A stretch of DNA of 64,000 nucleotides. Origin: Desulfococcaceae bacterium HSG9 (GTDB lineage: Bacteria; Desulfobacterota; Desulfobacteria; Desulfobacterales; JAUCGF01). The position numbers were made by a program, and so were the translations under genes. How positions within the stretch are numbered: the stretch's first letter is position 1; every line of letters begins with the position of its first letter. The DNA is taken from positions 1 to 64,000 of the forward strand of contig JAUCGF010000075.1 of the NCBI GenBank assembly GCA_030378005.1. The letters run 5' to 3'. Below the pieces are notes generated by a model, which saw nothing but the letters and a program-made list of their open reading frames with translations, made no database searches and was not told the origin of the DNA. This document shows, piece by piece, positions 1 through 8,860 of the stretch.

Positions 1-233
1 CCCAGCGATTCTGGCAGTTCCGTCAGTTGGTTTTCGGAGAGATTTAGCAACTGCAACTGCGTGAGTTGTCCCAGCGATTCTGGCAGTTCCGTCAGTTGGT
101 TTTCGGAGAGATTTAGCAACTGCAACTGAGTGAGTTGTCCCAGCGATTCTGGCAGTCCCGTCAGTTGGTTTTTGGAGAGATTTAGCGACTGCAACTGAGT
201 GAGTTGTCCCAGTGACTCCGGTAGTTCGGTTAG
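1..233 (-). repeat. 69-bp tandem repeat coding for LRR units
   Basis: Three 69-bp units (starts 1, 70, 139) differ by only a few bases, and a fourth, more diverged unit begins at 208. The period is exactly 23 codons, so the array can expand or contract without breaking the frame. The units nearest the window edge are the most alike, which suggests recent duplication. Confidence 0.85.
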
Positions 234-326
234 ATTTATATAGAAAAGCCTAAGTTTCGTTGCCTCCAACCGCCACGCTACTTCGATTTTCTTTACCGCC
301 ATATAATAAGCCTCGTTACGTGCCAT
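1..326 (-). CDS. Leucine-rich repeat protein, N-terminal part (runs off the window)
   Basis: The minus-strand reading frame starts at the ATG at 326 behind an AAGGCGGAGA ribosome site and stays open to base 1, so only about 108 residues are seen. After a charged N-terminal stretch of about 30 residues come 23-residue leucine-rich repeats of the pattern LxxLxxLNLSxNQLTxLPESLGQ. The DNA encoding them is tandem: three almost identical 69-bp units at 1-69, 70-138 and 139-207, plus a diverged unit from 208. Such repeats form a curved protein-binding surface. In bacteria this N-terminal layout often precedes a Roc-COR GTPase, TIR or other effector domain, but that part would lie outside the window. 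The LRR call is secure; the full-length function is unknown. Confidence 0.85.
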   Translation of the reverse strand, partial: MARNEAYYMAVKKIEVAWRLEATKLRLFYINLTELPESLGQLTQLQSLNLSKNQLTGLPESLGQLTQLQLLNLSENQLTELPESLGQLTQLQLLNLSENQLTELPESL

Positions 327-483
327 ATTCTCCGCCTTTCAGTTTCAAGATTTGCGTTCGACAATTCAGACGATATTTGTTTGCTGATTGAGCCATTAAC
401 AGATTTTTCCTTTTTCTATTTCGTCCTTATGGGCATGCGCGTCAAGCCAAGGGTGAAATCAATTTCAGATTTAAACAGTGCCT

Positions 484-536
484 GAACGAAAATCCTTCGC
501 TCCCTCCCCCTTGATGGGGGAGGGGAGTTTTCGTTC
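484..536. terminator. Inverted repeat / probable terminator after the hydrolase gene
   Basis: A perfect 9-bp stem (CCCTCCCCC at 502-510, GGGGGAGGG at 516-524, loop TTGAT) lies inside an outer 9-bp inverted repeat (GAACGAAAA at 484-492, TTTTCGTTC at 528-536). It sits directly after the hydrolase stop at 538 and upstream of the LRR gene. The inner GC-rich stem resembles a repeat common in many bacterial genomes, so it may be a repeat acting as a terminator. Confidence 0.6.
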
Positions 537-537
537 G

Positions 538-1740
538 TTAATTTTTCAACCACTTTTTAACAGTTTCATAGACTTCCGGATGATTGAGCAGATCGATATG
601 GTTCATATTACGGCCGACCCACTGATGGGTTTCAGGAAACAAAAGATTCAATTCGGCATTCTTATGACGCCCCAAAGCGCTGTTTAATGTCACGAGACCG
701 TCTCCGATAAGATTACCAGCGAGTGTGTCAGATTCTTTGCCGGTAGTTGCGGCGATTGCATAACACTGTACGCCTTGCGGCAGAGGTGCGGGGATTCGCC
801 GATCTCCGGAACAATCGAAGCGGTCGCGTCCTTTCCAATCATCGTCTGTCACATTGCCATAACGCAGATCGGTCAAGCCACTGCTCCGAATTTTTCCCAG
901 ACGCGCAAAGGGGGTGCTATACGGGCTTATCTTCAGGATGATATCGAGCCAGGCGCCGCCTTTTTCCAATGGCGCCCCGTGATGCGGCGTACCGAGAAAT
1001 ACGAGCTTTTCAAGATGATTCAGCCAGGTATGGCCGGATAATTTTCCGTAATGGCAGGCGCTTCGGGAAACAAGCCCTCCCATGCTGTGGGTGATGATGT
1101 AAAGCGTTGTCGGCTGAGGTGTTTGCGAGATGACATTTTCAAGGAGAGCGGCAAATTTGCGGCCGTTTTCAGAAATGTGAAGTCCGGTGTTATAATGGAG
1201 ATAAACCGGTGCGAAACCCAGATCACGGGCCAAAGCGGCGCCATGGTCATGCCCCTTCCGGTTCCATAGCAAATCATTCATACATGATCCGTGTACCATG
1301 ATCGCAAGTCGGCCGCGGGATTGCCGAATCGCTTGGGAAAGAGCCTGTTCACTCAACGGTTTTCCATTACGGCGAAACTGCATGGGAATGGCAAGTGGAT
1401 TGTTCCGGGCGACAAGATGATCGCCGAGGACGCCGTTCAATGCGGACAGAACGGCTTCACGACCGGAGGATGAGTCCTTTTCTCCGAGCATCGGGCCGAG
1501 TCGGCCAAGCAGAGCATCGATTCCATCCCCAGCCGATTCGGTGACAGTACGGATGTTTCGGTAAACCATTCCCGTGACGCCCTTTGTCCGATATTGATCG
1601 GGTGCGCCAAGCATGCCCCCCAAACCGGCTATCGTGTGATGCAATGATTCGACAATATCTGTAATGCCGGTAATGGCGTCAACCGTCAAATTCCCGATGC
1701 CGCGAAGGTCTGTTGAAAGGTTATCATGATTTTGGGGCAA
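538..1740 (-). CDS. Alpha/beta hydrolase, lipase/PGAP1-like esterase
   Basis: A 400-residue protein with a poorly conserved N-terminal 140 residues and a C-terminal alpha/beta hydrolase domain. The oxyanion strand ends in MVHGS (around residue 148). The nucleophile elbow is THSMGGLVS (around 217), followed by LGTPHHGAP, a signature of the PGAP1/triacylglycerol lipase group. A late Asp in GDGLV and a late His in NHIDLL complete a plausible Ser-Asp-His triad. No signal peptide is evident. It probably hydrolyses a lipid or other ester in the cytoplasm; the substrate cannot be read from the sequence. It stands alone between the LRR gene and the type I restriction locus. Confidence 0.8.
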   Translation of the reverse strand: MPQNHDNLSTDLRGIGNLTVDAITGITDIVESLHHTIAGLGGMLGAPDQYRTKGVTGMVYRNIRTVTESAGDGIDALLGRLGPMLGEKDSSSGREAVLSALNGVLGDHLVARNNPLAIPMQFRRNGKPLSEQALSQAIRQSRGRLAIMVHGSCMNDLLWNRKGHDHGAALARDLGFAPVYLHYNTGLHISENGRKFAALLENVISQTPQPTTLYIITHSMGGLVSRSACHYGKLSGHTWLNHLEKLVFLGTPHHGAPLEKGGAWLDIILKISPYSTPFARLGKIRSSGLTDLRYGNVTDDDWKGRDRFDCSGDRRIPAPLPQGVQCYAIAATTGKESDTLAGNLIGDGLVTLNSALGRHKNAELNLLFPETHQWVGRNMNHIDLLNHPEVYETVKKWLKN

Positions 1741-1782
1741 GATTCCTCCTCATATTTTTATCGTCTAATAAAAACCTTAGCA

Positions 1783-1815
1783 AGAAATCGGATTTTTCTA
1801 AAAAATCCGATTTCT
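1783..1815. repeat. 33-bp palindromic repeat, copy 1
   Basis: A perfect palindrome with 15-bp arms (AGAAATCGGATTTTT and its complement) around a 3-base centre. The same 33-bp element recurs at 12622-12654, 33632-33664 and 33776-33808. Here it lies between the hydrolase and hsdR, and its flank also resembles the sequence at 12720-12750. Confidence 0.85.
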
Positions 1816-1884
1816 AAAATACCGGAAAACTTTTGTCCAGGTACTTATTTCTGCCAAAAACTTTTTCCATCTACTGATTATTAT

Positions 1885-4800
1885 TTATTCCAAACCTCGC
1901 TTTGAATTCTGCCACATCATGTCAAAAACAAATTCCTGATATTGCTTTTTGAAATCCGGGTCATCCATGAATTTTTTGTAAATACTGGTGTGAGTAAACA
2001 TCAATGTTTGCATTAAATCAAGCACTTTATCATCTGATGTTATTTTGGCGTTGGCTTTATCGGAGTTTTTGATAGATTGCAGTGTTTTTAAATCCGCTTT
2101 CATTTTTTCCGGTATCTGTCCGGTTAAGATATGTTCGGCTTCTTGGGCGTCAACGCCTTGGCCCCAATCAATATTACCGAATCTTTTGTTAAATTCAGAA
2201 ATGATGCTTTCCAGGGTGTCATATTCGTGTTCCGTCATTCCGCCGCCGGTGCCGACAGGTATGGGTTCAATGGGTTTTACATCGTCATCCAAAACGATAT
2301 GGGTGACGCCCTTTTTGTGAATCCGGTAACTGTCCATATCCACCGCTTCCAGAATATTTTCATCTGAAGCGTCATCTTCCACTTTCAGTTTCGGAATCAG
2401 GTGTTTTAAAAACAGCCAGAGTTTTTCCCAATAGGGATTATTAAAATCAAGGAGTTTGGCAAGATAGCTGTAAGTGCGTACAAACGCTTTGGCATCCCCT
2501 TTGAATTTAATCTGCTTTTCCTGTTCCAGGTCATGCTCAAAATTGCTCACAACTGCGTTTATAATGGGGTCTAAGCGGGTTGTAGCCGCTTTTGAGTAAA
2601 ACAGGTTGAAAAAGAGATCAATATCGTCATCTGTGTAAATCTGGGTGCGGTCCAAGTCGTCTTGCAAGTCATTCAGTTTATTGACATCGGTTTCACGGCT
2701 GAGAATGGTGGTGGTATAAAACGGCGCGAAGGCTTCCTGAATCGCATCGGCCGTATTGAAAAAATCCAAAACCAATGTGTCGGTTTTATGGGGTTTGCAA
2801 GACCGGTTTAATCGGGAAAGGGTCTGCACGGCCTGCACGCCGGCCAGTTGTTTATCAACATACATCGTGTGCAATAAGGGCTGGTCAAAGCCGGTTTGAA
2901 ATTTATTCGCCACTATCAAAAAGCGGTACGGCTCGGTTTTAAATTGTTTGGGAATGTCATTATTGCCGTCAGGGAAGTTGTTCATATCGGCTTCGCTTAA
3001 ATCCTGACCGGTTTTATAATGCGCTTTTTTGCCGGAAAACGCTACAATCGCTTTGTAAGGCGAACCGATTTCTTTAAGGCGGTCGTCAAAGGCGTCTTTG
3101 TATTTCATAGCCGCTTCGATTAATTTTGTAACGACCATAGCGCGGGCTTTTCCGTTGATTAACGGGCGAACCTTTTTATTGAAATGGTCAATCATAACGT
3201 GCGCTTTGTCGGTGATGGCCAATTCATGGCCTTCCACAAAGGTTTTCAGTTTTTTATAGGCTTTTTGCGTGTCATAGATGCTGTCACCCGCAATTTGACG
3301 GCCACCGCCTTTTTCGCGGATTTTGTAATAAGATTGATACGTTGTGTAGTTTTGCAAAACATCAAGGATATAGCCTTCCTCAATCGCCTGTTTCATGGAA
3401 TAGGTGTGAAAGGCTTTAAATTGACCGTCGCTCTGTCGGCATCCGAAGGTTTCCAGGGTTTTGTTTTTGGGAGTGGCCGTGAACGCAAAATAGGAAGCGT
3501 TTTTAAGCATCTTGCGGCTCTCAATCAAGTGATTGAGCAAATCCTCTGTGTTGATACGGCCCTCTTCATCTTCAGACAGCAGCGCGATATCACGGTCTGC
3601 AAAAAGCGCGTTCATGCTTGCCGCACCCTGGCCGCTCTGGCTACTGTGCGCTTCATCAATAATAAAGGCGATATTTTTGGACGGCATCGACTGGATGGCC
3701 TCAAGCGCAAAAGGAAAGGTCTGCACCGTGCAAATAACGATTCTTTTATTGTTTTCCAGCGCCAGGCGTATATGGGTCGTTTTGGAAAATGAGGTTTCGG
3801 CCGGGTCTAACGCTTTGATGTCCGAAGCATTGCCGGTGATCGCCTCAACCACTTTTTTAACATGCGTAAAGGCTTTGATGTTTTCGCGTATCTGGGCGTC
3901 AAGCACGGTGCGGTCCGTGACAACCACAATACAGTCAAAGAGCGGCGTGATGTCATTGCGGTCATATAAGCCGGTGAGCTGATGCGCCAGCCAGGTGATG
4001 GAATTGGATTTGCCCGAACCGGCCGAATGCTGGATAAGATAACGACTGCCCACGCCTTTTTGTTTGGCATGGTCAAGCATCAGACGAACCGCCGTTAATT
4101 GATGGTACCGGGGGAAAATCAGTTTGCGCTTAGTTTTATTCGTGTCCGGGTCTTTTTCGGTCAATACCTGGGCATATTTTTCAATGATACCGGCAAGGCT
4201 TGGTTTGCTGAAAATATCTTCCCAGAAATAAGCTGTTTTCAAGCCGTTCGGGTTGTTCGGATTGCCGGCTCCGAATTGCGGAGAAGCCGCGCCATCGTTT
4301 AAGCCTTTGTTAAACGGCATAAAAAACGTGTTTTTCCCGTTTATATGTGTGGTCATAAACGCTAAGTCCGTATCCAGCGCGAAATGAACCAGGCAACGGG
4401 CGAAATGAAATATTTTGTCTTTGGGACTGCGGTCGTATTTATATTGCCGGATAGCGTTTGTCACGGCCTGATGGGTGTAAGCGTTTTTCAATTCAAGGGT
4501 GATAATCGGCAGGCCGTTCAGGAAGATAACCAGATCAAGGCGGTTTTGATTGTTCGCCGTGTAATATAATTCCTGAGTGACGGTGAAAATATTGGCTTCA
4601 TAGCGTTTGCGGTCTTTGATATTGTGAATCGAATTGGGCTTGGGATAAAAAAGGTCAACCGTTTTGTCAAAGTGCTTCACCCCTTTGCGCAGCACTTCGA
4701 TAATGCCATGTTTTTTGATTTGCCCGTCAAGGCGGCTGAAAAACGGACGTTCGCCTTTTTTTTGGATAAAAGTGTGATTGTCAGGCTGGCTGGTTTGAAT

Positions 4801-4941
4801 AAATTCCAAAAGACCGGCTCGGTTCACGCAAAATTCACGGTCAAAAGCGTTAGATTGCGTTTCAATATAGTCCTGTTTTTCAACCAGTTCTTTGACGATC
4901 AGTTTTTGAAAGCCTTTTTCCGAGGTGTCCGAAGTTTGCAT
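1885..4941 (-). CDS. hsdR: Type I restriction enzyme, R (endonuclease/translocase) subunit
   Basis: About 1018 residues. HsdR is the motor and nuclease of a type I restriction complex, which translocates unmethylated DNA and cuts at a distance. The N-terminal nuclease domain shows the PD-(D/E)XK signature (LDLVIFLNG, then LELKN near residue 150, then a Q-rich helix with YKY). The SF2 helicase part has Walker A SAGSGKS (near 310), DEAH (IIDEAHSS) and motif III FTATP. The ATG at 4941 is preferred over the TTG three codons upstream. The gene is the last of hsdM-hsdS-hsdR but is separated from hsdS by about 110 bp holding a good promoter, so R may be expressed independently of M and S. Confidence 0.93.
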   Translation of the reverse strand: MQTSDTSEKGFQKLIVKELVEKQDYIETQSNAFDREFCVNRAGLLEFIQTSQPDNHTFIQKKGERPFFSRLDGQIKKHGIIEVLRKGVKHFDKTVDLFYPKPNSIHNIKDRKRYEANIFTVTQELYYTANNQNRLDLVIFLNGLPIITLELKNAYTHQAVTNAIRQYKYDRSPKDKIFHFARCLVHFALDTDLAFMTTHINGKNTFFMPFNKGLNDGAASPQFGAGNPNNPNGLKTAYFWEDIFSKPSLAGIIEKYAQVLTEKDPDTNKTKRKLIFPRYHQLTAVRLMLDHAKQKGVGSRYLIQHSAGSGKSNSITWLAHQLTGLYDRNDITPLFDCIVVVTDRTVLDAQIRENIKAFTHVKKVVEAITGNASDIKALDPAETSFSKTTHIRLALENNKRIVICTVQTFPFALEAIQSMPSKNIAFIIDEAHSSQSGQGAASMNALFADRDIALLSEDEEGRINTEDLLNHLIESRKMLKNASYFAFTATPKNKTLETFGCRQSDGQFKAFHTYSMKQAIEEGYILDVLQNYTTYQSYYKIREKGGGRQIAGDSIYDTQKAYKKLKTFVEGHELAITDKAHVMIDHFNKKVRPLINGKARAMVVTKLIEAAMKYKDAFDDRLKEIGSPYKAIVAFSGKKAHYKTGQDLSEADMNNFPDGNNDIPKQFKTEPYRFLIVANKFQTGFDQPLLHTMYVDKQLAGVQAVQTLSRLNRSCKPHKTDTLVLDFFNTADAIQEAFAPFYTTTILSRETDVNKLNDLQDDLDRTQIYTDDDIDLFFNLFYSKAATTRLDPIINAVVSNFEHDLEQEKQIKFKGDAKAFVRTYSYLAKLLDFNNPYWEKLWLFLKHLIPKLKVEDDASDENILEAVDMDSYRIHKKGVTHIVLDDDVKPIEPIPVGTGGGMTEHEYDTLESIISEFNKRFGNIDWGQGVDAQEAEHILTGQIPEKMKADLKTLQSIKNSDKANAKITSDDKVLDLMQTLMFTHTSIYKKFMDDPDFKKQYQEFVFDMMWQNSKRGLE

Positions 4942-4957
4942 TTTACACAATCCCTAA

Positions 4958-4986
4958 AGTATAATAAATGTCATATCTGTTGTCAG
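4958..4986 (-). promoter_or_regulatory. Sigma-70 type promoter for hsdR
   Basis: On the minus strand CTGACA (complement of 4981-4986) and TATACT (complement of 4958-4963) are separated by exactly 17 bases. The predicted start lies only about 10 nt before the hsdR ATG, giving a very short leader. The spacer holds a direct repeat of TGACA that could be an operator. Confidence 0.55.
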
Positions 4987-5050
4987 AATCAGGGTTCCTA
5001 TGATTAAATGATGACAGGATTTATTTCTGATTTCAAAGTGTTTCAATCAT

Positions 5051-6394
5051 TTATAGTTTCAGCCGTCCCGTAACAACCTGATAAATCAAACTTTGCAAAT
5101 ATTCTTTGACAAGGATTATCTCTTTTTCCGCTTTTTCGATGGCTTGGTCTATTTTTGCGGTTTTGGTTTCGATGTGGGTGACGATTTGGTGTTGTTCTTC
5201 TTTTCGTGGTAATGCAACTTCAATTGATGATAATTTAGGCTGCGAAATAGTAGACATCGTTACCATCTGTGTTAACGAAATTAATCTTTGACGAACTATA
5301 ATAGAATTTAAATAATTTATTAAAAAAATAGGCAAAATGATTTTTTTATTTGGACTCATTTTGACAACATGACATTCAAAAATTGTTGGCTCATTGCGGT
5401 TGCGGTTAATGATACAAGCCGAGACACCTGTTCCTTCGAGTTTTAATGATGAACGCACAAAAAAAATGTCTCCCACCGAAACTAAATATCTTTCTATTTC
5501 TTTATTATTAGCCTCCACTCGGTCTAATTTATCGAAATCAACTAAAAAATCATTTTGGTATACATCAAGGACATTAATAATTTTTGTACCTTTGCCAAAC
5601 TTTTCGTTTTTCTTAAAAATGCCGTTTTTAAACCCATTCACGCTTAAGTGCTTCAACTTTCTCACTTCCCAATGCCCCGGTATCTCCCCAAGCCATTCAA
5701 TACCGCTATCTTTCATCGGCGCATCAGGATTCAAGCCTTTGGTAACGGCTTGATTGATGATGGCTTTTTTCTGCTCTTTTAAAAGTTCGATAATCCGTGT
5801 CTGCTTTTCAATAAAAGTATCAGCCTGTTTGGTTTTGCGGTTGAGGTAATTAGCGATTTTTTGTTGCTCTTGAAGCGGTGGAAGTAAGATATTAAATTTT
5901 GTTAATTGCGTTGTCGAAAATTCTACAAATGTACTTCCACTGCTTAAACTGTTAAATATTTCTTTTGTTGTTGAAAATAAATAGTATAAAAAATTATAAA
6001 AAATAATATTTCTATTTACAACAATCGCTTTGCATCCTTGGTTTGTACATAGTTCAACTCCGGCAATAGCAATGTTTCCAACAGGCGCTCTTGTAGTTAA
6101 AATTATTGAATTTTTAGGAACTAATGTTGTTCCGCAACTTAGCAGCCCTTTCTTGGTTATGTTTCTATTTGAAGTATTTATTGTTGAATTTCTACTTATA
6201 TCAACCGGGGTAACCCAAGTTATGTCGCCATCCCAAAAAAGTGAATTAGAAGTAGAGGGAGTTGAGCCATTATACACTTTGGCAATATACTTCAATTTCC
6301 TGACTTCCCAATGCTCCGATATTTCTCCAATCCACTCAACCCCGCTATCTCTATATTTTTCATAAGGCTTCAGAGTTATCTTAAACATTGACAA
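5051..6394 (-). CDS. hsdS: Type I restriction-modification specificity subunit
   Basis: A 447-residue DNA-recognition subunit with the usual two half-repeats. Each target recognition domain is introduced by a motif of the type DSGxEWxGEIxxHWEVRKLK (near residues 17 and 232). Each is followed by a conserved helical spacer (LPPLQEQQKIANYL near 170; LPRKEEQHQIVTHI near 400). The start overlaps the 3' end of hsdM by 14 bp, so translation is probably coupled. The two variable halves differ from each other, implying a bipartite asymmetric target. Confidence 0.93.
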   Translation of the reverse strand: MSMFKITLKPYEKYRDSGVEWIGEISEHWEVRKLKYIAKVYNGSTPSTSNSLFWDGDITWVTPVDISRNSTINTSNRNITKKGLLSCGTTLVPKNSIILTTRAPVGNIAIAGVELCTNQGCKAIVVNRNIIFYNFLYYLFSTTKEIFNSLSSGSTFVEFSTTQLTKFNILLPPLQEQQKIANYLNRKTKQADTFIEKQTRIIELLKEQKKAIINQAVTKGLNPDAPMKDSGIEWLGEIPGHWEVRKLKHLSVNGFKNGIFKKNEKFGKGTKIINVLDVYQNDFLVDFDKLDRVEANNKEIERYLVSVGDIFFVRSSLKLEGTGVSACIINRNRNEPTIFECHVVKMSPNKKIILPIFLINYLNSIIVRQRLISLTQMVTMSTISQPKLSSIEVALPRKEEQHQIVTHIETKTAKIDQAIEKAEKEIILVKEYLQSLIYQVVTGRLKL

Positions 6395-8615
6395 ACTCCT
6401 CCAAAAGCCCTTTGGTCTCGCCTTGCAATTTGGCTAAATCAGCGGCAATCGCTTCCAGATTTCGAGGCGGCTCATATTGATAAAAATAGCGTGTAAATGA
6501 AATCTCGTACCCTTTGACGGTCTTGCCAGGGTCGATCCACGCATCCGGCGCATACTGCAAAACTTCCCGCTTGAAATATTCCTCAATATCCTCATTCAAA
6601 GGAATCTGCTCACTGTCGCGCAAATCGCTGTCCGGCTCATAAACAATCGTCCCGTCTTTGGCCGTTTTTTTAATCACCGGCTCGGCCAGCTCATCTTTGA
6701 TGCTGACCGCATTAAAAAACATCTTTTTTTCTGAAGCCGTCAATTTGATTTTAAGCGTTTTTAAAGCCAGGTTCACATCACGCTGAAACCGGTTAAAATC
6801 GGTGTATTCCCTGTCGCCCAGGGCTTGGTATAGCTCTTGGGCGGCAGCCATCAGTTTTTGTTGCGCCAGCCAGAATTTGAGAGCAAAGAGTTTCTTTTTA
6901 TTGGCCGGCGTAATTTTGATTGCGTTCTTTTCCAGCCATTTCTCAATATCTTTCTGCAAGGGTTTTAAGCCGTTATACACCCGGTCGCCGAATTGTTCGT
7001 AAATCCAGCGCATCTCTTCCTGAACCGTTTTATGAAACCGCAAGCTTTCAACCGCCTCCTGCGTGATAGCGGCCTTTAAGCGCAACGGGCGGTCAACGAT
7101 TATTTTCCAATAGCCGAAATCAGGATTGTCAAATATTTTGGAAATATCCGTCACCTTGAAATCAAGGTAGAGTTGAGTGATTGCGTTTATCTGCTCTTTC
7201 GTCAGTTCGCAGTTTTTCTGACCCAGATTTTTACGCAGTTTCTGATAAATGTCAATGGCATTGATCAACTGAACCTTGCCTTTGCGACGCTTTTCCTTTT
7301 TATTGGAAAGAATCCATACATAAGTGGGAATGCCGGTATTGTAAAAGATATTTTTGGGCAGGGCGATAATACATTCCAGAAAATCCCGTTCAATCAGCAT
7401 TTGACGGATATTGCTGGCACCCTGGCCGGCATCGCCGGTAAAAAGCGCGGAACCGTTATGAACGCAGGCAATGCGGCTGCCCAGGGCGGTTTTCTTTTTC
7501 ATTTTGGAAACCATATTGACAAGAAACAACAACTGCCCGTCATCGATGGACGGCAAACCGCTTTGAAAACGCGGGTCTTTGATGATTTCGCGGCCTTTTT
7601 TACCGCGGTCGCGTACAATCGCGTGTTCATCGATTTTCCACGTTTTGCCGTAAGGCGGATTGGAAAGCATAAAATCGAACTCGTGAGTCAAAAAGCCGTC
7701 ATCAGCCAGGGTGGAGCCGTAAACAATATTTTCAGACGGATTTTCATCAGGCCGGGTTTTTATCAGCATATCGCCGGTGCAGATCGCCCATGTTTCGGGG
7801 TTGACTTCCTGGCCGAACAGAGAAAAATCACATTTGCCAGCCGTGATTTGCAGGGCGTATTTTTCCGCTTCAGTGAGCATTCCCCCGGAACCGCAGGCCG
7901 GATCGTAAATGGTGAAACGAGCGCGCTCTTTTTGGCGTAATTTCGCTTTCACCGGTTCAAAAAGAATCTGGGTCATCAAGCGGATAATTTCACGCGGCGT
8001 GAAATGCTCGCCGGCTTCCTCGTTGTTCTCCTCATTGAATTTGCGGATCAATTCTTCAAACACATACCCCATGCCCAAATTGCTCAAACCCGGAAGTTTC
8101 ACGCCTTTGGCATTCACAGCTTCATGGGGACTCAGGTTAATGCCGGCAGATGTCAGTTTTTCAATCAGACCGTAAGTGATGCCCGCATCCAGCATGGTTT
8201 CCAACTGATTGCGGACTTTGAACTTGCTGATGATTTCCTGAACATCAGGGCTGAATCCGTCAATATAGGTTTCCAAGTTAGTGTCAATATTGTCAGGGTC
8301 GGACAGCAGCGCGACAAACGGGTGCTTCGCGTCTTTGGGACCGTTTAACCCCATTGTAAAAGGGGACGTGTTGTAAAACGGATAGCCGGATATTTTGATA
8401 AGGCCGGTTTTATCGTCAATCTTGTTGGCGATCATAAATTGATAGGATTCAAGCGTCTTTGCTTTGGTGGCTTCCAGCAGCACGTCAATGCGACGCAAAA
8501 CCGTAAAAGGAAGAATGATGTCCCTGTATTTGCCTCTGACAAAAACATCCCGAAGAACATCATCTGCAATTCCCCATATAAAACTGACGATTTGATTGTG
8601 TACGGTGTGATTCAT
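6381..8615 (-). CDS. hsdM: Type I DNA methyltransferase subunit (long form)
   Basis: About 744 residues from the ATG at 8615, which has GGAAAG about 8 bases upstream; an in-frame TTG at 8657 would add 14 residues but has no ribosome site. Motifs of an N6-adenine methyltransferase are clear: HFTPREI, the SAM-binding DPACGSGGML and the catalytic NPPYGKTW. It has an N-terminal HsdM helical domain (IVSFIWGIADDVLRD). It is about 200 residues longer than the common 500-residue HsdM; the additional C-terminal region ends with a YEPPRNLEAI segment. First gene of the operon, overlapping hsdS. Confidence 0.93.
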   Translation of the reverse strand: MNHTVHNQIVSFIWGIADDVLRDVFVRGKYRDIILPFTVLRRIDVLLEATKAKTLESYQFMIANKIDDKTGLIKISGYPFYNTSPFTMGLNGPKDAKHPFVALLSDPDNIDTNLETYIDGFSPDVQEIISKFKVRNQLETMLDAGITYGLIEKLTSAGINLSPHEAVNAKGVKLPGLSNLGMGYVFEELIRKFNEENNEEAGEHFTPREIIRLMTQILFEPVKAKLRQKERARFTIYDPACGSGGMLTEAEKYALQITAGKCDFSLFGQEVNPETWAICTGDMLIKTRPDENPSENIVYGSTLADDGFLTHEFDFMLSNPPYGKTWKIDEHAIVRDRGKKGREIIKDPRFQSGLPSIDDGQLLFLVNMVSKMKKKTALGSRIACVHNGSALFTGDAGQGASNIRQMLIERDFLECIIALPKNIFYNTGIPTYVWILSNKKEKRRKGKVQLINAIDIYQKLRKNLGQKNCELTKEQINAITQLYLDFKVTDISKIFDNPDFGYWKIIVDRPLRLKAAITQEAVESLRFHKTVQEEMRWIYEQFGDRVYNGLKPLQKDIEKWLEKNAIKITPANKKKLFALKFWLAQQKLMAAAQELYQALGDREYTDFNRFQRDVNLALKTLKIKLTASEKKMFFNAVSIKDELAEPVIKKTAKDGTIVYEPDSDLRDSEQIPLNEDIEEYFKREVLQYAPDAWIDPGKTVKGYEISFTRYFYQYEPPRNLEAIAADLAKLQGETKGLLEEFVNV

Positions 8616-8663
8616 TTTGTTGCTTTCCAGTTTTGGATTTACGTAATTGTTTTGCAATACGTG

Positions 8664-8850
8664 TTTTTATTCATGTTTGCAATATGTATTTTGGCATCCT
8701 TCATTCGTCAGTTCACACTTTGTCCCGTCAGGGACACAATATCTATAGAAAGATGCTTGCTGATATAACAAGTCCCGTAGGGACGATATCGAAAAGTGCA
8801 AACTGCTTTGATGCTATTATGATGGATGACCGTATTTTTATTCATGTTTG
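8664..8850. repeat. Palindromes and a 16-bp direct repeat upstream of hsdM
   Basis: This spacer holds a TGTCCC/GGGACA palindrome (8721-8736), the repeat GTCCCGTAGGGAC (8772-8784), which recurs in the 12.2 kb spacer, and a 16-bp direct repeat TTTTTATTCATGTTTG (8664-8679 and 8835-8850) bracketing them. No gene is seen here. Confidence 0.6.
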
Positions 8851-8860
8851 TACGCCAGGT

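Noticed and set aside
1-233. CRISPR array
   Set aside because: The repeats are contiguous 69-bp coding units without spacers and translate to leucine-rich repeats.
3184-3792. 202-residue plus-strand protein
   Set aside because: Antisense to the helicase part of hsdR; coding evidence is for hsdR.
7173-7940. 255-residue plus-strand protein
   Set aside because: It lies wholly antisense to the well supported hsdM gene and has no family features.
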